A stretch of DNA of 49,721 nt from Clostridia bacterium (lineage in GTDB: Bacteria > Bacillota > Clostridia > Christensenellales > Aristaeellaceae), in assembly GCA_017545905.1 (NCBI GenBank), contig JAFWXL010000074.1, positions 1 to 49,721 on the forward strand, in the 5' to 3' direction. Of this stretch, positions 7,356-15,223 are shown in pieces. The notes beneath the pieces were generated by a model. The model had not been told where the DNA came from. It saw only the letters and a list, made by a program, of their open reading frames with translations, and searched no databases. Numbering within the stretch: position 1 is the stretch's first letter; each line of letters opens with the position of its first letter. The translations under genes and the position numbers were made by a program.

Positions 7356-7979
7356 ATGGAATTCGGCGATATCCTTAAATCCATCCGCAGGGAGCGCGGC
7401 CTCTCTCAGGACGAGATGGCGGCCCTCCTGGGCACCACCAAGCAGGTCATCAGCCGCTACGAAACCAAGCAGCGCGTGCCCAAGCTCTCCATCGTCAGCA
7501 GCTATGCCTACAAGCTGGGCGTGCCGCTGTCCTTGCTCTCCGGCGAGGATAACGAGCCTGAGATCACCCGTGAAAACGGCGTGCGCCGCGTGCCGATCCT
7601 CGGCGGCGTGGCCTGCGGCGAGCCGATCTATAAGCCTGGCGACGGCAGCGAATACGCCACCATTGAGGAAAGCGTCGTGTGTGATTTTGCGCTCATCGCG
7701 CAGGGCGACTCCATGACCGGCGACCGCATCCATTCCGGCGACGTCGTCTTCATCCGAAAGCAGGACAGCGTGCGCGATGGCGAGATCGCCGCCATCGCCC
7801 TGGATGATGAGCTGACGCTTAAGCGCGTGCGCCGCATCATGGGGCCAGGCGGCCGCGTCGCCTTCACCCAGCTGCTCCCCTCCAATCCCGCCTACGATCC
7901 CATCGATATCGGCGGCGAGGAGGAAACCCGCAGCGTGAATATCCTTGGCAAGGCTGTCGCTGTGCGCTTCATGCTCTGA
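7356..7979 (+). CDS. XRE/S24 self-cleaving repressor (LexA/CI-like)
   Basis: A 207-residue protein; the ATG at 7356 follows AAGGAGG and is preferred over an upstream in-frame ATG at 7332. Residues 1-65 are an XRE helix-turn-helix (LSQDEMAALLGTTKQVISRY). A hinge with a GGVACGEPI segment is the expected self-cleavage region. The C-terminal S24 peptidase has the catalytic serine in GDSMTGDRIHSGD and the lysine in DELTLKRV. Known members repress phage, element or SOS genes and cleave themselves when RecA filaments form. The operators flanking its promoter and the divergent HTH gene fit a CI/Cro-like switch. It could be a remnant of a lost element. Confidence 0.9.
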   Translation: MEFGDILKSIRRERGLSQDEMAALLGTTKQVISRYETKQRVPKLSIVSSYAYKLGVPLSLLSGEDNEPEITRENGVRRVPILGGVACGEPIYKPGDGSEYATIEESVVCDFALIAQGDSMTGDRIHSGDVVFIRKQDSVRDGEIAAIALDDELTLKRVRRIMGPGGRVAFTQLLPSNPAYDPIDIGGEEETRSVNILGKAVAVRFML

Positions 7980-8048
7980 GCTCTGCGCTTCGCAGGTAGC
8001 CAAATCCCCATATTTCGCTTATGATATCCTCATAGGAGGGATAAAGGC

Positions 8049-8393
8049 ATGAATCCATATGTGACTGGAGCCATAATCCGCAAGCTGCAGAAGAAAAAAG
8101 GCCCGGCAAAGGCCGAGCAGCTTTTCGTATCGGACAAGGCCGTTTCCTAATAGGAAAATGGAAAAGGATATACGGATATTTCGCCGCTTGAATCCATTGC
8201 CATGGCGGCCCTCTCGCCTGACGGAATCCAGATGGTCAAGCTCTGTCCGTAGGGCAACGCTGAAGCCCGCTTCCAGATGCGCGGCGTGAAGCAGATTGCC
8301 TTCTTCTGCAATCGCGACGGCCCGTTTTCCCTGCGCGTTCATCCGACGCCTGACGGCAGGCTGGGCGCCTGTGACGACACGGCCCACAGATGA
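8049..8393 (+). pseudogene. Decayed XRE regulator with desulfoferrodoxin-like C-terminus
   Basis: A ribosome site (AGGAGGG) and ATG at 8049 open a frame whose sense parts read MNPYVTGAIIRKLQKKKG, EQLFVSDKAVS, ENGKGYTDISPLESIA and then VKLCP, GNAEARFQMRGVKQIAFFCN. The N-terminal parts match XRE regulators of the 'VSxKAVSKWE' type. The C-terminal part resembles the end of their desulfoferrodoxin-like domain. Three stops interrupt the single frame: TAA TAG where Lys-Trp is expected after KAVS, and TAG where Glu is expected after KLCP. The middle of the gene is missing. All 115 codons stay in one frame to the stop at 8391. This is a dead gene. Confidence 0.75.
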
Positions 8394-8454
8394 AACCTTG
8401 AACTGACTGCAAAAAAGCGGCTTGGATGAACATCCGTTTGTGATAAAATCATGT

Positions 8455-8483
8455 CCACGCATCTTTGGTGCGTGGTCTTTTTT
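8455..8483 (+). terminator. Intrinsic terminator
   Basis: CCACGCA-TCTTTGG-TGCGTGG followed by TCTTTTTT. It separates the pseudogene region from the potassium uptake operon. Confidence 0.8.
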
Positions 8484-8512
8484 CTATCCTTTCAATCTGA
8501 ATGCCGCCTTGC

Positions 8513-8541
8513 TTGACAAATGCGTGCATGTTTTTTACAAT
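8513..8541 (+). promoter_or_regulatory. Promoter of the potassium uptake operon
   Basis: TTGACA (8513-8518), 17-nt spacer, TACAAT (8536-8541), 30 nt before the ATG. Confidence 0.75.
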
Positions 8542-8571
8542 AAATGCAAACCTTTCCTGCGGAGGTGCCGC

Positions 8572-9936
8572 ATGTTCCAAACATCTTCCCCGCACAAAAG
8601 ACATGCGTCCATGAGCGCGCAGGGGATGATCGCCCTGGGCTTTGCTGCCCTGATTGCAATCGTCGCCTTTCTGCTTATGCTCCCGGCGTCCAGCAACGCC
8701 TGTACATGGACCGATCCTCTCACGGCGCTTTTCACGGCAACCAGCGCCGTCTGCGTCACAGGCCTTGTCGTCGTGGATACGGCGACACACTGGTCGCTCT
8801 TTGGCCGCTGTGTGCTGCTGTGCGCCATTCAGATCGGCGGTCTGGGCGTGATGACCGTCATGGCGCTGATCGCCATGATGCTGGGCAGGCGTATTGGTTT
8901 GCGCCAGCGCACGCTCCTGGTGGAGAGCGTCGCCACGCTGCATCTGTCCGGCGTGGTGCGGCTCGTCCGCCGCGCGCTGCTGGGCACGCTGATCCTTGAA
9001 ATCATCGGCACACTGCTGCTGAGCCTGCGCTTTGTGCCCATGCTGGGGCTTTGGCGCGGTCTGGGCTATGCCGTATTTCACAGCATATCCGCCTTCTGCA
9101 ACGCAGGCTTTGACCTGATGGGGCCGGTTTCCGGCGCATATTCCTCACTGGAATCCTTTGCAGGCGATCCGCTGATCAATCTCACCGTCTGCGCGCTGAT
9201 CCTGCTGGGCGGTCTGGGCTTCTTCGTCTGGGATGATCTGCTGGAAAACCGGTTCCGCTTTAAACGCCTGCAGCTTCACACGCGCATTGTCCTTCTGATC
9301 ACGCCGGTGATCGTGCTCATCCCGGCGCTGATGTTTTTCCTCTTTGAGCGCGGCGCATCCATGGCGGGCATGGATCTGAAAACCCGGCTGCTCGCCAGCC
9401 TCTTTTCCGCCGTGACCCCGCGAACCGCCGGCTTTGACACCGTGCCCACAGGCACCCTCTCCCCCGCCGGCACCCTGCTCACGCTCCTGCTCATGCTCAC
9501 CGGCGGCAATCCCGGCTCCACCGCCGGCGGCGCAAAGACGACGACCATGCTTGTGCTGCTGCTTCTGGCCGCGTCAATCCTGCGGCGCGAGGACGACATT
9601 CACGTGCTCGGCCGCCGCCTGCCGGATGATCTCATGCGCCGCGCCTGCTCGATCGTGATCGTCTATATGACCATCGCCCTGACTGCCGCACTGATGATCT
9701 GCGGCGCTCAGCCCGCGCTTCCGCTCCCTGACGTGCTGCTGGAAGTCTTTTCTGCCATCAATACCGTCGGCATGTCCACCGGCGTCACGCGTCAGCTGGG
9801 CGTTTTTGCCCGGCTCATCGTGATCCTGCTGATGTATATGGGCCGCCTGGGCAGCCTCACATTTGCCCTGCTCATCGCCCGTTCCCCTGCGCCCTCGCCG
9901 CTTCGCTGCCCCGAGGACCGCATTCTGATCGGTTGA
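8572..9936 (+). CDS. ktrB: Potassium uptake channel subunit, TrkH/KtrB family
   Basis: A 454-residue polytopic membrane protein forming the ion-conducting subunit of a Trk/Ktr K+ uptake system. The start at 8572 has GGAGGTG; a longer frame begins at 8422 but would span the promoter. Four selectivity-filter repeats are visible, each with its central glycine: TSAVCVTGL, ISAFCNAGFD, AVTPRTAGFD and INTVGMSTG. About eight main hydrophobic helices surround them. Family length (about 450 residues) favours KtrB over the longer TrkH. The RCK partner follows after 24 nt. Whether transport is Na+-dependent cannot be told. Confidence 0.92.
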   Translation: MFQTSSPHKRHASMSAQGMIALGFAALIAIVAFLLMLPASSNACTWTDPLTALFTATSAVCVTGLVVVDTATHWSLFGRCVLLCAIQIGGLGVMTVMALIAMMLGRRIGLRQRTLLVESVATLHLSGVVRLVRRALLGTLILEIIGTLLLSLRFVPMLGLWRGLGYAVFHSISAFCNAGFDLMGPVSGAYSSLESFAGDPLINLTVCALILLGGLGFFVWDDLLENRFRFKRLQLHTRIVLLITPVIVLIPALMFFLFERGASMAGMDLKTRLLASLFSAVTPRTAGFDTVPTGTLSPAGTLLTLLLMLTGGNPGSTAGGAKTTTMLVLLLLAASILRREDDIHVLGRRLPDDLMRRACSIVIVYMTIALTAALMICGAQPALPLPDVLLEVFSAINTVGMSTGVTRQLGVFARLIVILLMYMGRLGSLTFALLIARSPAPSPLRCPEDRILIG

Positions 9937-9960
9937 TCATCTGATCAAGGAGGTATCCGC

Positions 9961-10632
9961 ATGAAATCTGTACTGGTGATCGGTCTTGGCCGCTTTGGCC
10001 GCCATCTGTGTGAAAAGCTCTCGCACATGGGCAATGAGGTGATGATCGTTGACCATGACGAAGCCATCGTCGCAGAGCTCGCCGACAGCGTAACCAGCGC
10101 CAAAATCTGCGACTGCACGGACGAAAACGCCCTGCGCGCCTTGGGCGTGCATCATTTCGACATCTGCTTCGTGTGTATCGGCTCAGACTTTGCCTCCAGC
10201 CTGCTGATCACATCCATGCTCAAGGACCTGGGCGCCAAACGCATCATCGCCAAAGCCAGCGCCGATATGCACATGCGTCTGCTGCTGCGCAACGGCGCGG
10301 ACGAGGTCATATATCCCGAGCGCGACAGCGCCGAGCGCATCGCCATGCGCACCAGCGCATCGCATGTGTTCGATTATATCGAGCTCACTGACGAGCATGC
10401 CATCTATGAGATCCCGCCGCTGGCTAAATGGATTGGCCGAACGATCCTGGAGCTGGATATCCGCAATAAATACCATATTAACATTCTCGCCGTCAAGACC
10501 GGCGAGACGCTGCGCCCGCTGCCCGGCGCGAATTATGCTTTCACCGGCAGCGAGCACATCCTTGCCCTCGCCTCTCAGGAGGACGCCAGAAAGCTGCTCA
10601 AAATGGTTGAATCAAATTCACCCGTCAGATGA
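9961..10632 (+). CDS. ktrA: Potassium uptake regulatory subunit, TrkA/KtrA family
   Basis: A 223-residue cytosolic RCK protein that binds nucleotide and gates the KtrB/TrkH channel. The N-terminal Rossmann fold carries VIGLGRFGRHL (residues 6-16), with the acidic end of strand 2 at MIVDHDE. The C-terminal RCK_C domain spans about residues 140-220 (LAKWIGRTILELDIR). AAGGAGG lies 9 nt upstream of the ATG. A single RCK unit of about 220 residues matches KtrA rather than the double-length E. coli TrkA. It is co-transcribed with the channel gene. Confidence 0.93.
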   Translation: MKSVLVIGLGRFGRHLCEKLSHMGNEVMIVDHDEAIVAELADSVTSAKICDCTDENALRALGVHHFDICFVCIGSDFASSLLITSMLKDLGAKRIIAKASADMHMRLLLRNGADEVIYPERDSAERIAMRTSASHVFDYIELTDEHAIYEIPPLAKWIGRTILELDIRNKYHINILAVKTGETLRPLPGANYAFTGSEHILALASQEDARKLLKMVESNSPVR

Positions 10633-10668
10633 TTAAGCATCAAGTTTCGCAACCTTTTCACAAAACCC

Positions 10669-10697
10669 TTGCGCATGGTTTTCACAAGTGCTATAAT
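10669..10697 (+). promoter_or_regulatory. Promoter of the aromatic amino acid operon
   Basis: TTGCGC (10669-10674), 17-nt spacer, TATAAT (10692-10697). Transcription would start near 10704, leaving a 240-nt leader before aroF. The gap from 10633 to 10947 is explained by this promoter, a leader peptide and a terminator. Confidence 0.7.
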
Positions 10698-10742
10698 TTC
10701 CGCAATCGAAAAAGCATTCACTCTGACCGGAGGTTACGCAGC

Positions 10743-10817
10743 ATGTACAGCTTCTCTTTTGCACGATTTAGCGGCTATTGCTTTAGCAGTAATAGTCTTG
10801 CTTTTGTGCGTGCATGA
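10743..10817 (+). CDS. Aromatic-rich leader peptide of the aro operon
   Basis: A 24-codon open frame has GGAGG 9 nt upstream of its ATG. The peptide holds five Phe (positions 4, 6, 9, 14, 21) and two Tyr (2, 12), with six Ser, so 7 of 24 residues are Phe or Tyr. It lies between a strong promoter and an intrinsic terminator immediately upstream of the DAHP synthase gene. That layout matches ribosome-mediated attenuation leaders such as pheL: ribosome stalling at scarce Phe/Tyr-tRNA would change downstream RNA folding. Translation is inferred, not shown. Confidence 0.7.
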   Translation: MYSFSFARFSGYCFSSNSLAFVRA

Positions 10818-10870
10818 GAGATCCTTGCCGGAGCTGGATTCATTCCTCCGGCCCGCTGACTTGTATCGTC

Positions 10871-10902
10871 AGACTCCTGCCACACAGGCAGGGGTCTTTT
10901 TT
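10871..10902 (+). terminator. Attenuator terminator of the aro operon
   Basis: AGACTCCTGCC (10871-10881), loop ACACA, GGCAGGGGTCT (10887-10897), then T6. It lies 45 nt before aroF, inside the leader. Upstream hairpins GCCGGAG/CTCCGGC (10827-10852) and CTGAC/GTCAG (10856-10872) are candidate competing structures; the latter overlaps the terminator arm by 2 nt. Confidence 0.85.
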
Positions 10903-10947
10903 CATTCACTTATTTGCTGATTTCTTGAAAGAAAGAAGGAATATCTC

Positions 10948-11961
10948 ATGATCATCATCATGAAGCCCAAGGCCACCGAGGAGCAAATTCAGGCCCTTTC
11001 CGCATCGCTTGAATCGCAGGGCATGCAGATCCAGCGCAACGCCGGCGTCGGCTGCGTGGTGCTCGGCGTCATCGGCGACGTCGCCCATCTGGATCCGACC
11101 GACTTCCTGATCCAGCCCGGTGTGGAGCGCATTATGCCGGTTTCCGAGCCGTTCAAGAAGGCCAACCGCAAGTTCCATCCCGCGGATTCCGTCATCGACT
11201 GCGGCGGCGTGGCCGTCGGCGGACGAAAGCTGGCGATCTTCGCCGGCCCCTGCTCGGTGGAGAATTATGACCAGCTGACCGACACCGCCTTCAAGGTGCA
11301 CGCAGCGGGCGCGAACATCCTGCGCGGCGGCGCGTACAAGCCGCGCACATCGCCCTATGCCTTCCAGGGACTCAAGCTCGAGGGCCTTGCGCTGCTGGAG
11401 CAGGCACGTGAGCTCACTGGTATGCCCATCTGCACGGAGATCATGAGCCCGAAGCTGGTCGAGGAATTTGACCGCCGCGTGGATGTGATTCAGGTTGGCG
11501 CGCGCAATATGCAGAATTTCGATCTGCTCACTGAGCTGGGTCAGACCCAAAAGCCCATCCTGCTCAAGCGCGGCCTCAATGCCACGGTCAGCGAATGGCT
11601 CATGAGCGCAGAATACATCATGGCCGCCGGCAATCCGAACGTCATCCTCTGTGAGCGCGGCATCCGCACGTTTGAAACCTACACCCGCAACACGCTCGAT
11701 CTTTCCGCCGTGCAGGCCGTCAAACAGCTCTCGCATCTGCCGGTCATCGTCGATCCGAGCCATGCTACGGGCCTGAACTGGATGGTGGAGCGCATGTCGC
11801 TGGCGGCCGTCGCCGCCGGTGCGGACGGCCTGATCATCGAGGTGCACAACAATCCGCCCTGCGCCCTGTGCGACGGCGCGCAGAGCCTCACCCCGGCGCA
11901 GTTCGCCCAGGTCATGGGCAAGCTGCATGCCATGGCGCCGATTGTGGAGCGTGTCTTATGA
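10948..11961 (+). CDS. aroF: 3-deoxy-7-phosphoheptulonate (DAHP) synthase, type I-beta
   Basis: A 337-residue enzyme catalysing the first step of the shikimate pathway: phosphoenolpyruvate plus erythrose 4-phosphate gives DAHP. Residues 1-70 form the ferredoxin-like N-terminal regulatory domain typical of the I-beta class, which usually mediates feedback by Tyr or Phe. The barrel shows FAGPCSVEN (about 97-105), [14 protein letters not shown] (about 128-141), [12 protein letters not shown] and DPSHATG (about 270-276), with metal- and PEP-binding residues intact. AGAAGGA precedes the ATG. It is first in a seven-gene operon and overlaps tyrA by 4 nt. Confidence 0.96.
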   Translation: MIIIMKPKATEEQIQALSASLESQGMQIQRNAGVGCVVLGVIGDVAHLDPTDFLIQPGVERIMPVSEPFKKANRKFHPADSVIDCGGVAVGGRKLAIFAGPCSVENYDQLTDTAFKVHAAGANILRGGAYKPRTSPYAFQGLKLEGLALLEQARELTGMPICTEIMSPKLVEEFDRRVDVIQVGARNMQNFDLLTELGQTQKPILLKRGLNATVSEWLMSAEYIMAAGNPNVILCERGIRTFETYTRNTLDLSAVQAVKQLSHLPVIVDPSHATGLNWMVERMSLAAVAAGADGLIIEVHNNPPCALCDGAQSLTPAQFAQVMGKLHAMAPIVERVL

Positions 11962-12836
11962 GAATCATGTTTATCGGTCTTGGCCTGATCGGCGGCAGCA
12001 TGGCCATGGCCTTGAGCGGCTATCCGGATGCGGAGCTGTATGCCGTCGATCGCGACGAATGGACGCGCTTTGAGGCGCTGGGACGGGGCGTTGTTCGCTC
12101 CTGCTGGGCGGACATTGAAAATGCGCCGCTGGAAACCATGGACTTGATCGTCCTGTGCCTGCATCCCGCCGCAGCAGCCGAGTTCATCCGCACGCATGCA
12201 GGACGCATTAAGCCCGGCTCCCTGCTCACGGATGTATGCGGCGTCAAGCGTCCGCTGCACAAGGCCGTGGCGTCGCTGGAAAGCAGACAGTTTACCTATC
12301 TGGGCGGCCACCCAATGGCCGGCCGAGAGCGCGGCGGCTTTGTCCATGCCACCGCCGACCTCTTCCGCGGCAGTCACTACATTCTTACGCCCGACGATTC
12401 CGTGCCCGTGGGCGCCGTGCGCCTGATGGAGCGTCTGGTTCTGCACATGGGCTGCGCGGACATCGTCCTCTCCAATCCCGAGGCGCACGACGAGCGCATC
12501 GCCTATACCAGCCAGCTCATGCATGTCATGGCGCTTGCGCTGTGCGATCAGCATCTGCTCTTTGACAGCTATGGCTTTGAGGGCGGTTCCTTCCGCGGCG
12601 CAACCCGCGTCGCTGCGCTGGAGCCGGACCTTTGGACAGAGCTGTTCTGGGTCAACAAGGAGACGCTGGCAGATCTGACGGACGAGCTGATCGAAAAGCT
12701 CGGCGAATACAGCGCTCTTCTTCGTGCGGACGACCGCGACGCGCTGCTGCAGCGCCTGACCGATTCGAGCGACCGCAAGAAGGAATTCGACCGGCAGCGC
12801 AGCATCGAAACAAGCAAACTGCCTCTGTTCAAATAA
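11958..12836 (+). CDS. tyrA: Prephenate dehydrogenase
   Basis: A 292-residue NAD(P)-dependent enzyme converting prephenate to 4-hydroxyphenylpyruvate in tyrosine synthesis. The dinucleotide motif GLGLIGGS is at residues 6-13. GGHPMAGRERGG (about 114-125) contains the conserved catalytic His. The C-terminal helical domain is present (AYTSQLMHVMALAL). There is no fused chorismate mutase or ACT domain. Its ATG overlaps the aroF stop (ATGA), so translation is coupled. Arogenate specificity cannot be excluded. Confidence 0.95.
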   Translation: MRIMFIGLGLIGGSMAMALSGYPDAELYAVDRDEWTRFEALGRGVVRSCWADIENAPLETMDLIVLCLHPAAAAEFIRTHAGRIKPGSLLTDVCGVKRPLHKAVASLESRQFTYLGGHPMAGRERGGFVHATADLFRGSHYILTPDDSVPVGAVRLMERLVLHMGCADIVLSNPEAHDERIAYTSQLMHVMALALCDQHLLFDSYGFEGGSFRGATRVAALEPDLWTELFWVNKETLADLTDELIEKLGEYSALLRADDRDALLQRLTDSSDRKKEFDRQRSIETSKLPLFK

Positions 12837-12854
12837 ACATCAGGAGGAATGGTC

Positions 12855-13937
12855 ATGCCTGTCGTTCCTGTAATCGCGAATGCGCCTGAAAGCCGTTACG
12901 ACATTCACATCAGGCGCGGCCTGCTGCACGACTGCGCGCATCTCTTTGCCGCATACAAAGGCAAAAAAGCCGCCGTCGTCGCCGACAGCAATACCGCGCC
13001 GCTGTATTCCTATGCGCTCATGGATCAGCTGCACAGAGCCGGCATCGAGCCCAGCGTCATCATTCTGCCCGCAGGCGAGGAAACCAAGTGCGCTGCGCAG
13101 CTGGAACGGCTTTACGATGCCTTCCTCGATTTCCGCCTCACGCGCGCGGATCTGGTCATCGCGCTGGGCGGCGGCGTCGTGGGCGATATCACCGGCTATG
13201 CCGCCGCAACGTTCATGCGCGGCGTGCATTTCATTCAGGTGCCGACGACGCTGCTCGCGCAGGTCGATTCCTCCGTCGGCGGCAAGGTTGCCATCAATCA
13301 TCCCCGGGGCAAGAATCTTCTGGGCGCGTTCTATCAGCCCGAACTCGTGCTCATCGACACCGACACGCTCAAAACCCTCGACGATCGTCAGATTGGCGCG
13401 GGTCTGGGCGAGGTGATCAAATACGGCTGCATCTGTGACAGCGCGCTGTTCGAACGCATCGAAGCGCTCGGCTCGCGCGAATCGCTCCTTCCCGTGATTG
13501 ATGAGATCATCGCCCGCTGCTGCGAGATCAAGGCCGAATACGTCCGGCAGGATCCGCACGATCACGGCGTGCGCATGCAGCTCAACTTCGGCCACACGCT
13601 GGCACATGCGCTGGAAAATGCCATGGGTTACGGCACGCTGCTGCACGGCGAAGCCGTCTCCATTGGCATGGCCGCTGCCTGCCGCTGGGGCGAGGCGCTG
13701 GGCTATACGCCCCCGGGCACTGCGCAGCGCGTCACGCGCGTGCTCGAGGCATACAGCCTGATGACCGGCTATCCTGCCGGCCTTTCCCCCGATATGCTCG
13801 CCGGACAGATGGCGCTGGATAAAAAGGCCGAGGGCAGCAAGGTGCGCACCGTGCTCCTCACCGGAATCGGCGCGTGCAGAGCTGTTCCTCTCACACCGCA
13901 GGAGCTTCTTATTTCCCTCAACGGAGGAAACCCATGA
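12855..13937 (+). CDS. aroB: 3-dehydroquinate synthase
   Basis: A 360-residue NAD- and metal-dependent enzyme converting DAHP to 3-dehydroquinate. The start at 12855 is chosen because AGGAGG lies 7 nt upstream; the ATG at 12849 would touch the ribosome site. ALGGGVVGDITGYAA and PTTLLAQVDSSVGGK are the NAD and phosphate loops. Metal ligands are in GLGEVIKYG, LNFGHTLAHALE and LLHGEAVSIGM. It sits 18 nt after tyrA and overlaps aroA by 4 nt. Confidence 0.96.
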   Translation: MPVVPVIANAPESRYDIHIRRGLLHDCAHLFAAYKGKKAAVVADSNTAPLYSYALMDQLHRAGIEPSVIILPAGEETKCAAQLERLYDAFLDFRLTRADLVIALGGGVVGDITGYAAATFMRGVHFIQVPTTLLAQVDSSVGGKVAINHPRGKNLLGAFYQPELVLIDTDTLKTLDDRQIGAGLGEVIKYGCICDSALFERIEALGSRESLLPVIDEIIARCCEIKAEYVRQDPHDHGVRMQLNFGHTLAHALENAMGYGTLLHGEAVSIGMAAACRWGEALGYTPPGTAQRVTRVLEAYSLMTGYPAGLSPDMLAGQMALDKKAEGSKVRTVLLTGIGACRAVPLTPQELLISLNGGNP

Positions 13938-15223
13938 TCAAAACCGTCTCTCCCTCGCCGCTCTCCGGCCGTCTGCATGTGATGCCCAGCAAGTCCGCTT
14001 CGCATCGCTCAGTGATGATGGCCGCACTCGCCCGCGGCGAAACCACGCTCGCCCCGCTGCAGCTCTCGCGCGACATCGTCGCCACGCTCTCCTGCGCCAA
14101 AGCACTGGGTCTCGTGGGCAATATATCCACCAGCCGGCATGATCAGCCCGGCTTTGTCCGCGTATCGCTGTGCGGCGGGCAGGCCTATGCCGGCAGCGCC
14201 ATGCGCGTGCTGGACTGCGGCGAATCCGGCTCAACCCTGCGCTTTTTCATTCCCCTTGCGCTCGATGGCCGCGGCCGTGTCCGCTTCATTGGTCACGGGC
14301 GGCTGATGCAGCGCCCGCTGGATATATATAAGCAGCTCTTTGCTCCGATGGGCGTCCGCTGGACACAGACAGACAGCGAATTGATCGTGGAAGGCCGCCT
14401 CAAGCCCGGAGAGTATGCCCTGCGCGGCGATGTGAGCAGCCAGTTCATCACAGGGCTCCTGCTCGCCCTGCCGCAGCTGCCGGGCGAGAGTGTCATCCGC
14501 ATCACCACGCCGCTGGAGTCCCGCTCCTATGTCGAGCTCACCCAGCGCGTGCAGGCGCTCTTCGGCGTCATCTCCCATTGGCAGGATCATCAAACGCTGA
14601 TCATCCCCGGCAATCAGAAGCCCTCTTCTCCCGGCCATGTTCATGTCGAGAGCGACTGGAGCCACGCAGCATTCTATCTTACTGCAGGCTGCCTTTCTTC
14701 AAGCGGTCCGCTCACACTGACAGGCCTGAACATGGGCAGCACGCAGGGCGACCGCGCAATCATGGACATCCTGCGCGATATGGGCGCGATCATCAATCTC
14801 CATCACGGCGACATCTCCGTCTGCTCCTCCCGCCTGCATGCGCTCACCGTAGACACCTCCCAGATCCCCGATCTGGTACCCATCCTCGCGGTGGCTATGG
14901 CCGCCGCCAAGGGTGAAAGCCGTATCACCGGCGCCGCACGCCTTCGTATCAAGGAAAGCGACCGGCTTGCCGCGATGCATGCAGCGCTCACCGCCTGCGG
15001 TGCGGACGTCACCGAGCTTCCTGACGGGCTTGTCATCCGCGGCGGCAGAAAACTGCATGCCGCCCGAATCGACGGCTGCAATGATCACCGCATCGTCATG
15101 GCCATGTCCGTCGCCTCTGCTATTGCAGATGGCGATCTCACGATCACCGATGCGCAGGCTGTTTCCAAATCCGCCCCGGCATTCTGGGAAGAATTCAGTG
15201 CTCTGGGAGGTCATGCACGATGA
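13934..15223 (+). CDS. aroA: 5-enolpyruvylshikimate-3-phosphate synthase
   Basis: A 429-residue enzyme joining shikimate 3-phosphate and PEP to make EPSP; it is the target of glyphosate. The start overlaps the aroB stop (ATGA), with GGAGG upstream. Motifs are PSKSASHRSVMMAAL (near residue 15-29), DCGESGSTLRFFIPLA (about 96-111), LRGDVSSQFITGLLLALP, RIKESDRLAAM and the C-terminal CNDHRIVMAMSVA. The PEP-site segment reads GESGSTLRFF rather than GNAGTAMRPL of class I enzymes, which points towards a class II-like, possibly glyphosate-tolerant form; that is inference. It overlaps aroC by 4 nt. Confidence 0.95.
   Translation: MIKTVSPSPLSGRLHVMPSKSASHRSVMMAALARGETTLAPLQLSRDIVATLSCAKALGLVGNISTSRHDQPGFVRVSLCGGQAYAGSAMRVLDCGESGSTLRFFIPLALDGRGRVRFIGHGRLMQRPLDIYKQLFAPMGVRWTQTDSELIVEGRLKPGEYALRGDVSSQFITGLLLALPQLPGESVIRITTPLESRSYVELTQRVQALFGVISHWQDHQTLIIPGNQKPSSPGHVHVESDWSHAAFYLTAGCLSSSGPLTLTGLNMGSTQGDRAIMDILRDMGAIINLHHGDISVCSSRLHALTVDTSQIPDLVPILAVAMAAAKGESRITGAARLRIKESDRLAAMHAALTACGADVTELPDGLVIRGGRKLHAARIDGCNDHRIVMAMSVASAIADGDLTITDAQAVSKSAPAFWEEFSALGGHAR

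Noticed and set aside
8422-8571. N-terminal extension of the potassium channel gene
   Set aside because: It would include the terminator at 8455 and the TTGACA/TACAAT promoter. ATG 8572 has the ribosome site.
10870-10902. T-box or metabolite riboswitch before aroF
   Set aside because: No T-box sequence or known aptamer core is present. The Phe/Tyr-rich leader peptide explains the terminator better.
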